From Chlamydiota bacterium (GTDB lineage: Bacteria; Chlamydiota; Chlamydiia; Chlamydiales; Parachlamydiaceae), in NCBI GenBank assembly GCA_013285965.1, contig JABDGQ010000002.1, positions 1-63,453 of the forward strand: a DNA stretch of 63,453 nucleotides, read 5' to 3'. The notes beneath the pieces were generated by a model. That model was given only the letters and a program-made list of their open reading frames with translations. It was not told the DNA's origin and ran no database searches. Both the position numbers and the translations under genes were made by a program. Within the stretch, counting starts at the first letter, position 1. Every line of letters starts with the position of its first letter. Of the stretch, positions 51,063-60,636 are shown piece after piece.

Positions 51063-53657
51063 CTAGGTTTGTTTGAAAATTACATTGCCTTGTTTATCAA
51101 GGTCAAGTTCTACAATGCTTTCTGGGTTTATCCGATTTTCAAGAATTGCCGTTGCCAAAAGGTTGCTAATGTGTTGTTGGATGTAGCGCTTAAGGGGTCG
51201 CGCCCCAAAAATAGAGTCATATCCCTCTTTGGCAATGTGAGCAAGCAGTTTTTTACTCCATAATAGTTGAACATGACGATGGTGCAAGCGTTGCGCTAAT
51301 AAATGCAATTGCAGGAGCGCAATTTTTTCAATATCAACCTCTTGTAACGGTAAAAATGGTAAGATATCATCTAGTCGATTAATAAATTCAGGCCTGAAAT
51401 GATTGTGAATGACTGGCTGCAACAGCTGTAAAATGGCTTCTTTAGATAGAGTTTTATCGTTTTTTTGCAATTTTTGTGCTAATAATTCCGAGCCTAGATT
51501 TGAGGTCATAATAAATAAAGCATTTTTGCAATTGACTACCCGACCTTTACTATCTGTCAAGCGACCGTCATCAAATATTTGCAAAAGAATATTAAAAACA
51601 TCGTGGTGGGCTTTTTCAATCTCATCAAATAATACCACAGCATATGGGCGACGGCGTAAAGCCTCTGTTAATTGTCCACCTTCGTCGTAACCAATATAAC
51701 CAGGGGGTGAGCCAATCAATTTAGAGACCGTGTGCTTTTCCATATATTCAGACATATCTAAACGGATCAAAGCTTCTTCTTGATTAAATAATTGATAAGC
51801 TAGGGCTTTGGCCAATTCAGTTTTACCTACACCGGTTGGACCTAAAAATAAAAAGACACCCATAGGCCGATTAGGATCGCTCAATCCAGTGCGCGCACGC
51901 CTTATCGCCTCACTAACGGCCTGAACAGCCATGGGCTGACCTATGACTCTTTTTTCAAGTTCTTCTTCTAAGTGCAGTAGACGTTCGGCATCACGCTCTA
52001 ACATTTTTTGAACAGGTATTCCAGTCCATTTAGCTACGATTTGTGCTATTAAGTGCTCGTCGACTTCTTCTTTCAATAAACGATTTCCTTTAGCATCGAG
52101 CTGTTTTTGCGATTCTTCAATCTCTTGATGCAGATGTGGAATAATATGATAACGCAGTTCAGCAACACGATTATAATCAGCTTTGCGTTCGGCCTCTTCT
52201 TCTTGAAAGCGTAACTGTTCGAGTTTATTTTTCTTTTGTTTAACCGATTCGATAAGCCCTTTTTCTGCTTCCCACTGTTGGCGTAATAAGCTCAATTCTT
52301 CTTTAATATGGGCAATGCGCCCTTCCAATTTGTCTATTTCATGTTTACTTAAGTGCGTACTTTCGCGTTTGACTGCCTCTTGCTCTACAATCAAAGTGGC
52401 TAGTTCTCGCTCTTTGTTATCAATGGGCAATGGGCGGCTACCTAATTGCATGCGAATTAGACTGGCCGCTTCATCAATCAAATCAATAGCCTTATCAGGT
52501 AGGTGTCTATCAGCAATGTAACGATAAGACAATAACACAGCAGCGTGAATAGCTGATTCTGTAATATGTACTCCATGGAAAATTTCATAACGTTCGCGCA
52601 ATCCACGCAAAATTGCAATGGCATCTTCTACACTTGGTTCATCGATGAGTACTAGTTGAAAACGTCTTTCTAAGGCCGGATCTTTTTCGATATGTTTTTG
52701 ATATTCATTGAGGGTAGTCGCGCCAATGCAATGTAGCGTACCGCGCGCTAATGCAGGCTTTAATAAATTAGCGGCATCCATGGCTCCTTCTGTAGCCCCT
52801 GCCCCAATTAAGGTATGGACTTCATCAATAAATAAAATAATAGTACCTTCGCTTTTTTCAATATCTTGCAAAATACTTTTCAAGCGCTCTTCAAATTCAC
52901 CTCGATATTTGGTACCAGCAATTAAGCTGCCCATGTCAAGGGCTAATAGCTGACATTTTTTTAAGACATCCGAAACATCTTGCTGTGCAATTCGTTGAGC
53001 TAAACCTTCTGCAATAGCGGTTTTACCTACTCCTGGATCGCCAATGAGGAGGGGATTATTTTTAGTGCGTCGACTAAGCACTTGCATAGTCCGTTGAATT
53101 TCTTCATCCCTGCCTATCACTGGATCGAGTTTGCCTTGACGAGCTAATTCAGTAAGATTTTTGCAATATTTTTCCAATGCTTGCAAATTTGATTCGCCAG
53201 ATGGACTATCCATTTGTCGATCTCCGCGTATTTTTTTGATATACTCTTCTAGTTGTTTAAAGTTCAGTCTAACAGATTTTTTCCAAGAAGCAAAGGGTTC
53301 GTTGCTATGTTGCCAATAAGAAAGCAAAAAATGATCGCTACTGGTATAGGTATCATTCCATTCTGCGGCAATATTTTGAGCATCACTGATGCGCCCTTGT
53401 AAATTGCGCGATGGGATAGGGGGTTGGATAGTACTACCTGAAAAAGTAGGAAGATGTTGCAAATCGCGCTCAACTTCATTTAATAAGATTTGTGGTTGGG
53501 TATTTAAATTAGTGAGAATAGAGTAGAAGTATTTTTGGTTGTTTTGCAAAAAAGCCCACAGTAAATGATTTTCAGTGATTTCGGTATGTTTTCTTCTCTG
53601 CGCTTCATTAAAAGCATCTTGCAATGCCTCAGTTACATTTTCAGTAAATTTATTCAC
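51063..53657 (-). CDS. clpB: ATP-dependent disaggregase ClpB
   Basis: In this 864-residue protein the N-domain opens with [24 protein letters not shown]-1 has Walker [16 protein letters not shown] and [13 protein letters not shown]. The coiled-coil middle domain (about 400-520) separates AAA-1 from AAA-2, and distinguishes ClpB from ClpA and ClpC. AAA-2 has [14 protein letters not shown] and [23 protein letters not shown]. It works with DnaK to rescue aggregated proteins. The start is GTG 53657, six bases behind GAGGGG. No CIRCE operator was found in the 376-bp upstream gap, which holds a weak CACTAG/CTAGTG inverted repeat (53684/53706) and one CGTAAGGTGAGT repeat. Confidence 0.98.
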   Translation of the reverse strand: MNKFTENVTEALQDAFNEAQRRKHTEITENHLLWAFLQNNQKYFYSILTNLNTQPQILLNEVERDLQHLPTFSGSTIQPPIPSRNLQGRISDAQNIAAEWNDTYTSSDHFLLSYWQHSNEPFASWKKSVRLNFKQLEEYIKKIRGDRQMDSPSGESNLQALEKYCKNLTELARQGKLDPVIGRDEEIQRTMQVLSRRTKNNPLLIGDPGVGKTAIAEGLAQRIAQQDVSDVLKKCQLLALDMGSLIAGTKYRGEFEERLKSILQDIEKSEGTIILFIDEVHTLIGAGATEGAMDAANLLKPALARGTLHCIGATTLNEYQKHIEKDPALERRFQLVLIDEPSVEDAIAILRGLRERYEIFHGVHITESAIHAAVLLSYRYIADRHLPDKAIDLIDEAASLIRMQLGSRPLPIDNKERELATLIVEQEAVKRESTHLSKHEIDKLEGRIAHIKEELSLLRQQWEAEKGLIESVKQKKNKLEQLRFQEEEAERKADYNRVAELRYHIIPHLHQEIEESQKQLDAKGNRLLKEEVDEHLIAQIVAKWTGIPVQKMLERDAERLLHLEEELEKRVIGQPMAVQAVSEAIRRARTGLSDPNRPMGVFLFLGPTGVGKTELAKALAYQLFNQEEALIRLDMSEYMEKHTVSKLIGSPPGYIGYDEGGQLTEALRRRPYAVVLFDEIEKAHHDVFNILLQIFDDGRLTDSKGRVVNCKNALFIMTSNLGSELLAQKLQKNDKTLSKEAILQLLQPVIHNHFRPEFINRLDDILPFLPLQEVDIEKIALLQLHLLAQRLHHRHVQLLWSKKLLAHIAKEGYDSIFGARPLKRYIQQHISNLLATAILENRINPESIVELDLDKQGNVIFKQT

Positions 53658-53762
53658 GTCTGACCCCTCTAGACTAATTATATCACTAGATATTTACTCA
53701 ATCACCTAGTGTCTCCTTATATATAGCTCTAGGCTATGTCAAAAATCACTTGTTCAAATTAT

Positions 53763-53777
53763 GCGTAAGGTGAGTAA
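53763..53777 (+). repeat. Short dispersed repeat GCGTAAGGTGAGTAA
   Basis: The core CGTAAGGTGAGT recurs at 3739-3750 in the same orientation and at 56220-56231 inverted. The copy at 3733 and this one also share a nearby CATTTTAAAG block about 40 bp downstream, so the repeated unit is longer than the core. Confidence 0.6.
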
Positions 53778-54033
53778 TTTATCAACTAAAAATTTTGAAA
53801 AAAAGACGAAAGATCAGATTGTTTTTTGCATTTTAAAGATATGCCAATAAAAAACTTTTCGCCATTATGTTTTATGATTTTATTGGTTTTCAATGTTATA
53901 AATTAACAGTTTAGTTTGGTTTCTATTTTCCTTAAAAATATAAATGGCTTATCATGTTGAACTTTCAAAGTCTCTGGATGAGCTGGAAAATACTGATCAT
54001 GAATAGAGCTCTTTTCTTAGAAATTTTTCAACA

Positions 54034-56220
54034 ATGTTGACAAACGTGCTCCCAAAATTTATCAAAATAATTATTCAAAAATTGCCTATTTTTTTAATTA
54101 AAGCAAATTTCGTAAGATATCTATTGATACTGTTAATTTTTAACACTCTGCATTCACAAAATATCGATAAATTATTAGATAAAGTTGCCAATCAAACTAT
54201 CCAAGTGGATTTGCGACAGCCCATATATAGTGCTGGTGTGTTATCGACCCAAAATGGAGGGGTAGTTTCTGGTCCGGACCTACGCATCCAGGCTTTAAAA
54301 ATATCATATATATCACAGCAAAATTCTCAAGTGCCAGTGTGGTCGATTGAAGCACAAGAAGATCTAATTGTAGAATTTGGAGACTATGTATTTGTTGGGG
54401 AGAAACTAGTTTATGACTTTATAAAAAAAGAAGGTGTGATTTATCAGGGTAAAAGCATGATAGCTCCCTGGCATTTTGGTGGAAAAGAAATAATGCTCTG
54501 TGCTGATGGAAGCTATCTTGTGCGCGAGGGTTATGTCACCACATCTGAAAAACAACCGCCCCAATGGGGCATTTATTCTCAGCAATTACAATTAAATGAT
54601 GATGATCATCTTAGTGCCAAACGGGTAACTATAAAAATTGGGCAATGTCCGGTTTTATGGATCCCCTGTTGTAATTTAAATTTAAATTATATCTTTGATT
54701 GCCCAATTCGCTATCGGTTTCGCTGGGGCGGACGTCAAGGTCCACGCGTAGGATTAACTTATGAGATATTTTCGTGGCAAGGGTGGAAAACATTTTTAAA
54801 TTTAGATTATAAATTTACATATGGTCCAGGTGGCGGTTTAGATATATATTATGATGCACCAGACCATCTAACTACTTTTGAAAGTATAAACTATTTGGCT
54901 AACGATTCTTCAGTCTTTAATTCGGAACAAAAAGTAAGATATCGTTTTGAAGGTGCCTTTAACAAGCAAATGTCAGATGATAAAACAAGTATTTTATTAT
55001 CTTATGATAAAATTAGTGAGCGTGACTACTATGAGCGCGATTTTGATTTGGGTGCACCTAAACGTACGCAACTCCTAATAAGGAGGCAAACGGCGGCTTT
55101 TATCACTAATTTTTATACGCATGTACGTATTAATAGTTTTCAAACTGTTAAACAAGAATTACCTTCTTTTGAAGTTAATTTTAAACCCTTTGCCATTGGA
55201 AAAACAGGTATCATTTGCGAAAATTTTTTCAATGCTTCATATTTAAATTTTGTCTATTCTAAGAAGCTATGCTATGTGCATGATTATTCTTCGACCCGTT
55301 TTGAATATCGTTCCAATTTTTATCGTCCCTTTTCATTTGATGGCATGGCCACTTTAACTCCAGAAATAGGGATTATTTCAATCATCTATGGCAATTGTCC
55401 AGAAGGGGGAAGCCGTTGGTTGACATTGTGTAAGATGAAATGTTTGCTCAATACCCATCTATATTCTTACTATACTAATTTAAAACATGTGGTCGAGCCT
55501 TATGGTGTTTTCAATTTTTATTCTGCCCCAACTGTATCGGTAGATAAACATTATGTCTTTGATTTAGATGATGGACTGGCACGTCTATACTACTTTTCTT
55601 TTGGTTTAAAAAACTTTTTTTACATCAGAAACGGCCCAACCAACCAACAGCGTTTTTGCGCGCACTTGTATACTGATGCTTTTTTAGATTCGCATACGAT
55701 TAAACAGACTATACCACGCTTATATACCCAATTTTCATTTATGCCTAATGCGCGTACTGAACACAGCATTAATTTTGGATGGAATCTGCAACATCAGCAA
55801 TGTGACTATTTTAATTTGCGTTCAGCTTTGACGTTGAGTGATGATTTAGCTATTACAATGGAATATCGCCATCGTGGCCCCTACGCTTGGCGTAAAGTTG
55901 ATTACGATAATTTTTTTCTGGATGCTTACCGCTCGCAAAAACGACTGCTGCACTCCTCGTTATCTGATCCACGCGATACAATTTTAACCCATATATTTTA
56001 TCGTTTTAATCCCAATTGGGCGTGTGATTTTGTGTTACGTCAAGGATGGCGTGATAGGCGAGATCAAAAGAATTATCTAGAGTATGAAGTTAATTTATTG
56101 ACCACTATTCAAACGGCATGGAATCTCCGTTTTTCATTTCAACGGCAAGTTTATGATACACGTGTAGCGATCTATATGAGCGTAGGTTTAAAAAAGCCTG
56201 AAATTACGCTGCCTGACTAA
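54034..56220 (+). CDS. lptD: LPS-assembly outer-membrane protein LptD
   Basis: In this 728-residue protein a hydrophobic leader (about residues 27-41) precedes an OstA-type N-terminal jellyroll (VWSIEAQEDLIVEFGDYVFVG, KRVTIKIGQCPVLWIPC). The LptD barrel follows, with YRFRWGGRQGPRVGLTYEIF and many aromatic strands. The PVLWIPC segment corresponds to the family P-x-x-Y/W-x-P motif. LptD inserts LPS into the outer leaflet together with LptE. The start ATG 54034 has no clear ribosome binding site and the N-terminal 25 residues are Lys/Ile-rich, so an internal start is possible. The stop is followed directly by an inverted CGTAAGGTGAGT repeat. Confidence 0.8.
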   Translation: MLTNVLPKFIKIIIQKLPIFLIKANFVRYLLILLIFNTLHSQNIDKLLDKVANQTIQVDLRQPIYSAGVLSTQNGGVVSGPDLRIQALKISYISQQNSQVPVWSIEAQEDLIVEFGDYVFVGEKLVYDFIKKEGVIYQGKSMIAPWHFGGKEIMLCADGSYLVREGYVTTSEKQPPQWGIYSQQLQLNDDDHLSAKRVTIKIGQCPVLWIPCCNLNLNYIFDCPIRYRFRWGGRQGPRVGLTYEIFSWQGWKTFLNLDYKFTYGPGGGLDIYYDAPDHLTTFESINYLANDSSVFNSEQKVRYRFEGAFNKQMSDDKTSILLSYDKISERDYYERDFDLGAPKRTQLLIRRQTAAFITNFYTHVRINSFQTVKQELPSFEVNFKPFAIGKTGIICENFFNASYLNFVYSKKLCYVHDYSSTRFEYRSNFYRPFSFDGMATLTPEIGIISIIYGNCPEGGSRWLTLCKMKCLLNTHLYSYYTNLKHVVEPYGVFNFYSAPTVSVDKHYVFDLDDGLARLYYFSFGLKNFFYIRNGPTNQQRFCAHLYTDAFLDSHTIKQTIPRLYTQFSFMPNARTEHSINFGWNLQHQQCDYFNLRSALTLSDDLAITMEYRHRGPYAWRKVDYDNFFLDAYRSQKRLLHSSLSDPRDTILTHIFYRFNPNWACDFVLRQGWRDRRDQKNYLEYEVNLLTTIQTAWNLRFSFQRQVYDTRVAIYMSVGLKKPEITLPD

Positions 56221-56232
56221 CTCACCTTACGC
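56220..56232 (-). repeat. Inverted copy of the CGTAAGGTGAGT repeat at the lptD stop
   Basis: ACTCACCTTACGC overlaps the last base of the lptD stop codon and is the reverse complement of the repeat at 53763, so lptD is bracketed by inverted copies. Confidence 0.6.
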
Positions 56233-56235
56233 TAT

Positions 56236-56260
56236 TAGACTTCTTTAAAAAGAATCTAAT
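56236..56260. repeat. MITE-end palindrome
   Basis: TAGACTTCTT, then TAAAA, then AGAATCTAAT form a near-perfect palindrome of the MITE terminal repeat with almost no internal sequence, similar to the one at 23889. Confidence 0.55.
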
Positions 56261-56293
56261 AGCCATTTTTGTCAATTTGAAAAAATGGCTATT
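56258..56293. terminator. Bidirectional terminator between lptD and a small secreted-protein gene
   Basis: AATAGCCATTTTT (56258-56270) and AAAAAATGGCTATT (56280-56293) form a 13-bp stem with a 9-base loop, with a T-run on one arm and an A-run on the other. It lies between convergent genes. Confidence 0.8.
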
Positions 56294-56323
56294 TGTAGAA
56301 AATTTCAAAACTTAGAAAAAAAT

Positions 56324-56710
56324 TTAGCGATTAGTGCGTGAAATTGGTTCGATACTAATAACAGTAATGATATTAGAACCAGGGATGGTGTTAGCTGCTA
56401 CATCTAAAACAGCTAAGTATTGGTGGGTTCTATCACGACGATGGTGATGTTCGCAACCACATTCCGCAGCATTTAAATCGGCAATATCACGTGTTACTAT
56501 CCTATAACGAACTGTACCTAAAATGTTTACTTCTTCAGTAACTCTTTTAATATCTACTACAAATTCAGTAGAACTAAATTCTGAACTTGTTCCAATTGCG
56601 CTAACTACTGCATCATATTCGTTAAGACTTTCTGATAACGCTGTTACAGCCGCAAATCCAGATTGAAAAATTGCTAAAGAAGCGATTAGAGAAAAAGCTA
56701 ATTTTTTCAT
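56324..56710 (-). CDS. Small secreted protein
   Basis: This 128-residue protein starts at ATG 56710 behind AAGGAA; upstream in-frame starts are rejected because they precede this site. It has a typical signal peptide (MKKLAFSLIASLAIFQSGFA). The mature part is beta-rich and acidic, with a CGCEHHHRRD cluster that could bind metal. No family was recognised. The 212-bp gap upstream is AT-rich with a T-run and no other clear feature. Confidence 0.7.
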   Translation of the reverse strand: MKKLAFSLIASLAIFQSGFAAVTALSESLNEYDAVVSAIGTSSEFSSTEFVVDIKRVTEEVNILGTVRYRIVTRDIADLNAAECGCEHHHRRDRTHQYLAVLDVAANTIPGSNIITVISIEPISRTNR

Positions 56711-56922
56711 ATATTTCCTTTTATGTATCTTAAGTGGGTTATACGTCAAAAGTTTAATAAACGGATTTGCTTTCCGTTTATTAACTGAACTTTGGATTTT
56801 TTTTTGCTTTTTTTAAGCTGCTAAACTATCCAGGTTTCACATAAATAGCTAAAGCATAGAAGATAAAAAGTCAAATTTATTTTTTACTAACTCAACTTTA
56901 ATCTGAGTTTTGATTACCCATT

Positions 56923-58246
<1,324 letters not shown>

Positions 58247-58600
58247 ATGTAAAATGAGTCTTGTAGTATTTTTCGCTAAATTTTTCAATCATTTATGTAT
58301 ATAGGATTAATCGCTATGTCGACCTATATTGATACACTATTTTCTAAAACAATGGGATATTTTTGTGATGATCTTTTTGCATTTTGATATATCTTCATAG
58401 GCTGATTGGCCTATAGAAAATGCTTCATAGCCATTTTGAAAGGCAAAATTAATATACCTCTTGTTCATCCATAGAGGCTGCATTTTACTCTTAGAACCTG
58501 TTCAAAATCTTTTTAAAAGAGTATAAAGTTTATGTTCAACAATAGACTTCTTTCGAAATTACATTTAGATGATACATCAAAAATATTCTGAACAGGTTCT

Positions 58601-58733
58601 AAAAGATGGGTTTTAGAACGTTCCTTTGACTGGTTGGAGAAGTGCCGTAGGTTATGGAAAAATTGCGAAAGAAAACTTAATACCAGCCTCCACATGGTTA
58701 TCATTGCTTTTGCTGTTCTGCTTATGAAAAAAA
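58601..58733 (+). pseudogene. IS5-family transposase C-terminal fragment
   Basis: The frame reads KRWVLERSFDWLEKCRRLWK, then NCERKLNTSLHMVIIAFAVL, which matches the conserved C-terminus of IS5-family DDE transposases (RWVVER-x-F-x-W, then a YE/CE segment). The catalytic Glu region upstream is absent, and the frame starts directly at an IS end. Confidence 0.8.
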
Positions 58734-58772
58734 AACTACCACAGAGCCCACAGAGCCCACAGAGGGGGGGGG

Positions 58773-58928
58773 ATGAATTATTCAGCCAATCTTAATGCAT
58801 CAGAAGAGATAGAAGGACGTGAAACTGATCCTTCTTATTTAAAGCTCTATGGAACTTGCGCTAGAAGATTGCTTATCAATTTCAATTTAAAACGTTTGGT
58901 AGAAGGCATTCGTCGAATGAAGATATAA
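58773..58928 (+). CDS. 51-residue GxxExxY-protein tail (copy in the enolase-side element)
   Basis: The frame starts MNYSANLNASEEIEGRE and ends RLLINFNLKRLVEGIRRMKI. It has the same length as the copy at 41863-42018, with several substitutions. The second half resembles the C-terminus of GxxExxY proteins. Expression is uncertain. Confidence 0.4.
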   Translation: MNYSANLNASEEIEGRETDPSYLKLYGTCARRLLINFNLKRLVEGIRRMKI

Positions 58929-59049
58929 CCCCTCTCTGTGGGCTCTGGGGGCTCTGTGGTAGTTTTTGTTTTTGGAATTTATTTTTTTATACAAGAAGAA
59001 TTTCAAGAGAGATGATACATCAAAAATATTCTGAACAGGTTCTTATATT

Positions 59050-59108
59050 AGCACCCCAGAGCGTTGCCCTGGGGTGCTGCAATTATAGCCCTTCAGGCTA
59101 ATTTTTTT
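59050..59108 (+). terminator. Double hairpin with T-run
   Basis: AGCACCCCAG (59050) pairs perfectly with CTGGGGTGCT (59069-59078). A second stem, TAGCC-CTTCA-GGCTA (59086-59100), is followed by ATTTTTTT. The second is a standard intrinsic terminator for plus-strand transcripts leaving the IS remnant. The GC-rich first hairpin also faces the 3' end of the minus-strand gene at 59133. Confidence 0.75.
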
Positions 59109-59132
59109 GGCTTAAAGAATTTTAACTAAATC

Positions 59133-59852
59133 TTAAAGATTTTCGCTTTCTAAAGGTCTATTTAGAATGCCACCACCACTAATCATAATTTTTTCTGCAA
59201 AACTAGGATCTTTAGTCATTAGACTAACTTTACTTTCTTGTTTTTTCAATGGAGATGGTGTAGTTGTTGCTGGTGCGGTGACAACTTTTGCTGGCGTTGC
59301 AGGTGCTTTAGCTTGTATTGTAACTGCGTCCTCTTTTGTTGATGCTTTACTGGATTCAGGTTTTGGAGGCGGTGTTGTTGCAGCGACAGCTTCGGCTGGT
59401 GCTACAAATACAGACTGATTTGGTGCTTGTTTTTGAACCATTACATTGTCAGTAGTCGATTTTTTGCCTGTAAGTAGTCCTTTTATTGGATTATCTTCTT
59501 CAGGCCAATCATCTTCAATATCAGTATTTTTAGCAGGTGCATTTAAAAGACCTGTCGATATTTTTTTATATCTATTAAAAACTTCTAATACTTCTTCATC
59601 AGAGGCACCGCCAAACCAAGTGAACCATAAACCCAGGAACCACGTTCCTTTTTCTAATTTTTTTTCTAATTTTGCAACAGTATTTAGAAAATCTATTAGT
59701 GATCCTTTGTTTAGAGATACATTACCAATGGTAATCGATTTGCCTAACCAAAACCAACTAGCCACGCGGATCTGACCGGTGCGACCATTTCCATTTGGTT
59801 TAGCAGGCATAAAACCGCTCTCAGTTACTTTCACTCTTTCTACTTCAAACAT
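59133..59852 (-). CDS. Hypothetical protein with Ala/Pro/Thr-rich linker
   Basis: This 239-residue protein starts at ATG 59852 behind GGAG. Residues 1-105 are globular, with a Trp-rich helix (LEKGTWFLGLWFTWFGGASD). Residues 130-205 are a low-complexity Ala/Pro/Thr/Lys region, and a short C-terminal peptide follows. There is no signal peptide. Pro/Ala-rich linkers are common in chlamydial secreted or surface-associated proteins, but no family was recognised. Confidence 0.6.
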   Translation of the reverse strand: MFEVERVKVTESGFMPAKPNGNGRTGQIRVASWFWLGKSITIGNVSLNKGSLIDFLNTVAKLEKKLEKGTWFLGLWFTWFGGASDEEVLEVFNRYKKISTGLLNAPAKNTDIEDDWPEEDNPIKGLLTGKKSTTDNVMVQKQAPNQSVFVAPAEAVAATTPPPKPESSKASTKEDAVTIQAKAPATPAKVVTAPATTTPSPLKKQESKVSLMTKDPSFAEKIMISGGGILNRPLESENL

Positions 59853-59985
59853 ATATGCTCCATTATTAAATATTTTAAAATAAATTGTCGATTAATTATA
59901 TAGTTAATAACAAATTATATACAAAAACATATTTTTTTACAAGGGTAAAACACTTAAAAATATTAACTATAAATATTTTTTATTT

Positions 59986-60597
59986 TTAAAAAGTGGTTTC
60001 TCTGGGTTTGACTTTGCCAAATAACTCGGCTAAATGTGCGCGGTGCGCAAGAATATAATCTAAGCCTGAGAAAACTGTATAAATAGCTGTGGTGAGGGCG
60101 ATAAAATAACTGATATTTTGTAAATGTTTGAGTGCTAAAATATTTAGAGAATAGGGGATTAAAAGAAAGCTAATGGCATTGATGGCAATGCCTTGCATAA
60201 TAGCTTTTACTTTGCCACTTGGGCGAGCGGCTAAGGCCATCCCTTTTAAAGCGCACATGATGCGTAAAATGCTAATGACAGAATCGCGATAAAAAAAGAC
60301 AAATACGACCCACATCGGTAAATTAATAGGTGGTATGGTAAAAGTTAAAAAAATGGAAATGCGATAGATACTATCAACCATGGGATCGAGAATTTTACCA
60401 ATATCAGTCACCTCATTATATTTTCTGGCAAAATAGCCATCGCAAATATCGGATAATTCAGCTAAACCAAGCAATATCAATAAAACATAGGGAAGTGCAA
60501 TCAAATCTATGCCAAAAAAGGTATGCTCTTTATAGATTATTAAAAATATTGGGCCTAGAAGAATGCGCAACAAGGTGAGATAATTAGCGGTATTCAC
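59986..60597 (-). CDS. pgsA: CDP-alcohol phosphatidyltransferase, PgsA-like
   Basis: This 203-residue membrane protein carries the CDP-alcohol motif D-x2-DG-x2-AR-x8-G-x3-D-x3-D (SDICDGYFARKYNEV, then TDIGKILDPMVD). The N-terminus NTANYLTLLRILLGP is typical of phosphatidylglycerophosphate synthase, which joins CDP-diacylglycerol and glycerol-3-phosphate. GTG 60597 is preferred because GAGGA lies seven bases upstream; a TTG at 60615 overlaps that site. It lies 39 bp after lon. Confidence 0.88.
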   Translation of the reverse strand: MNTANYLTLLRILLGPIFLIIYKEHTFFGIDLIALPYVLLILLGLAELSDICDGYFARKYNEVTDIGKILDPMVDSIYRISIFLTFTIPPINLPMWVVFVFFYRDSVISILRIMCALKGMALAARPSGKVKAIMQGIAINAISFLLIPYSLNILALKHLQNISYFIALTTAIYTVFSGLDYILAHRAHLAELFGKVKPRETTF

Positions 60598-60636
60598 AAA
60601 ATATTCCTCAAACAAATGATATTTAATGTTTTTAAA

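Larger units (their letters stand above)
58493..59043 (+). mobile_element. Composite IS5-derived remnant: mini-IS plus transposase tail plus GxxExxY module
   Basis: 58493-58600 is a 108-bp mini-element with inverted ends AGAACCTGTTCAAAAT and ATTCTGAACAGGTTCT and a MITE-end fragment inside (58543-58567). It is followed at 58601-58733 by an IS5-type transposase C-terminus. The 231-bp inverted-repeat module (58734-58964) follows, then a second ATTCTGAACAGGTTCT end at 59028-59043. The junction between the IS end and the transposase tail is the same as at 3443-3468. Confidence 0.8.

Noticed and set aside
53658-54033. Search for a CIRCE heat-shock operator upstream of clpB
   Set aside because: No TTAGCACTC-N9-GAGTGCTAA-like sequence is present. 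The CACTAG/CTAGTG pair is only 6 bp and AT-rich context makes it likely by chance.
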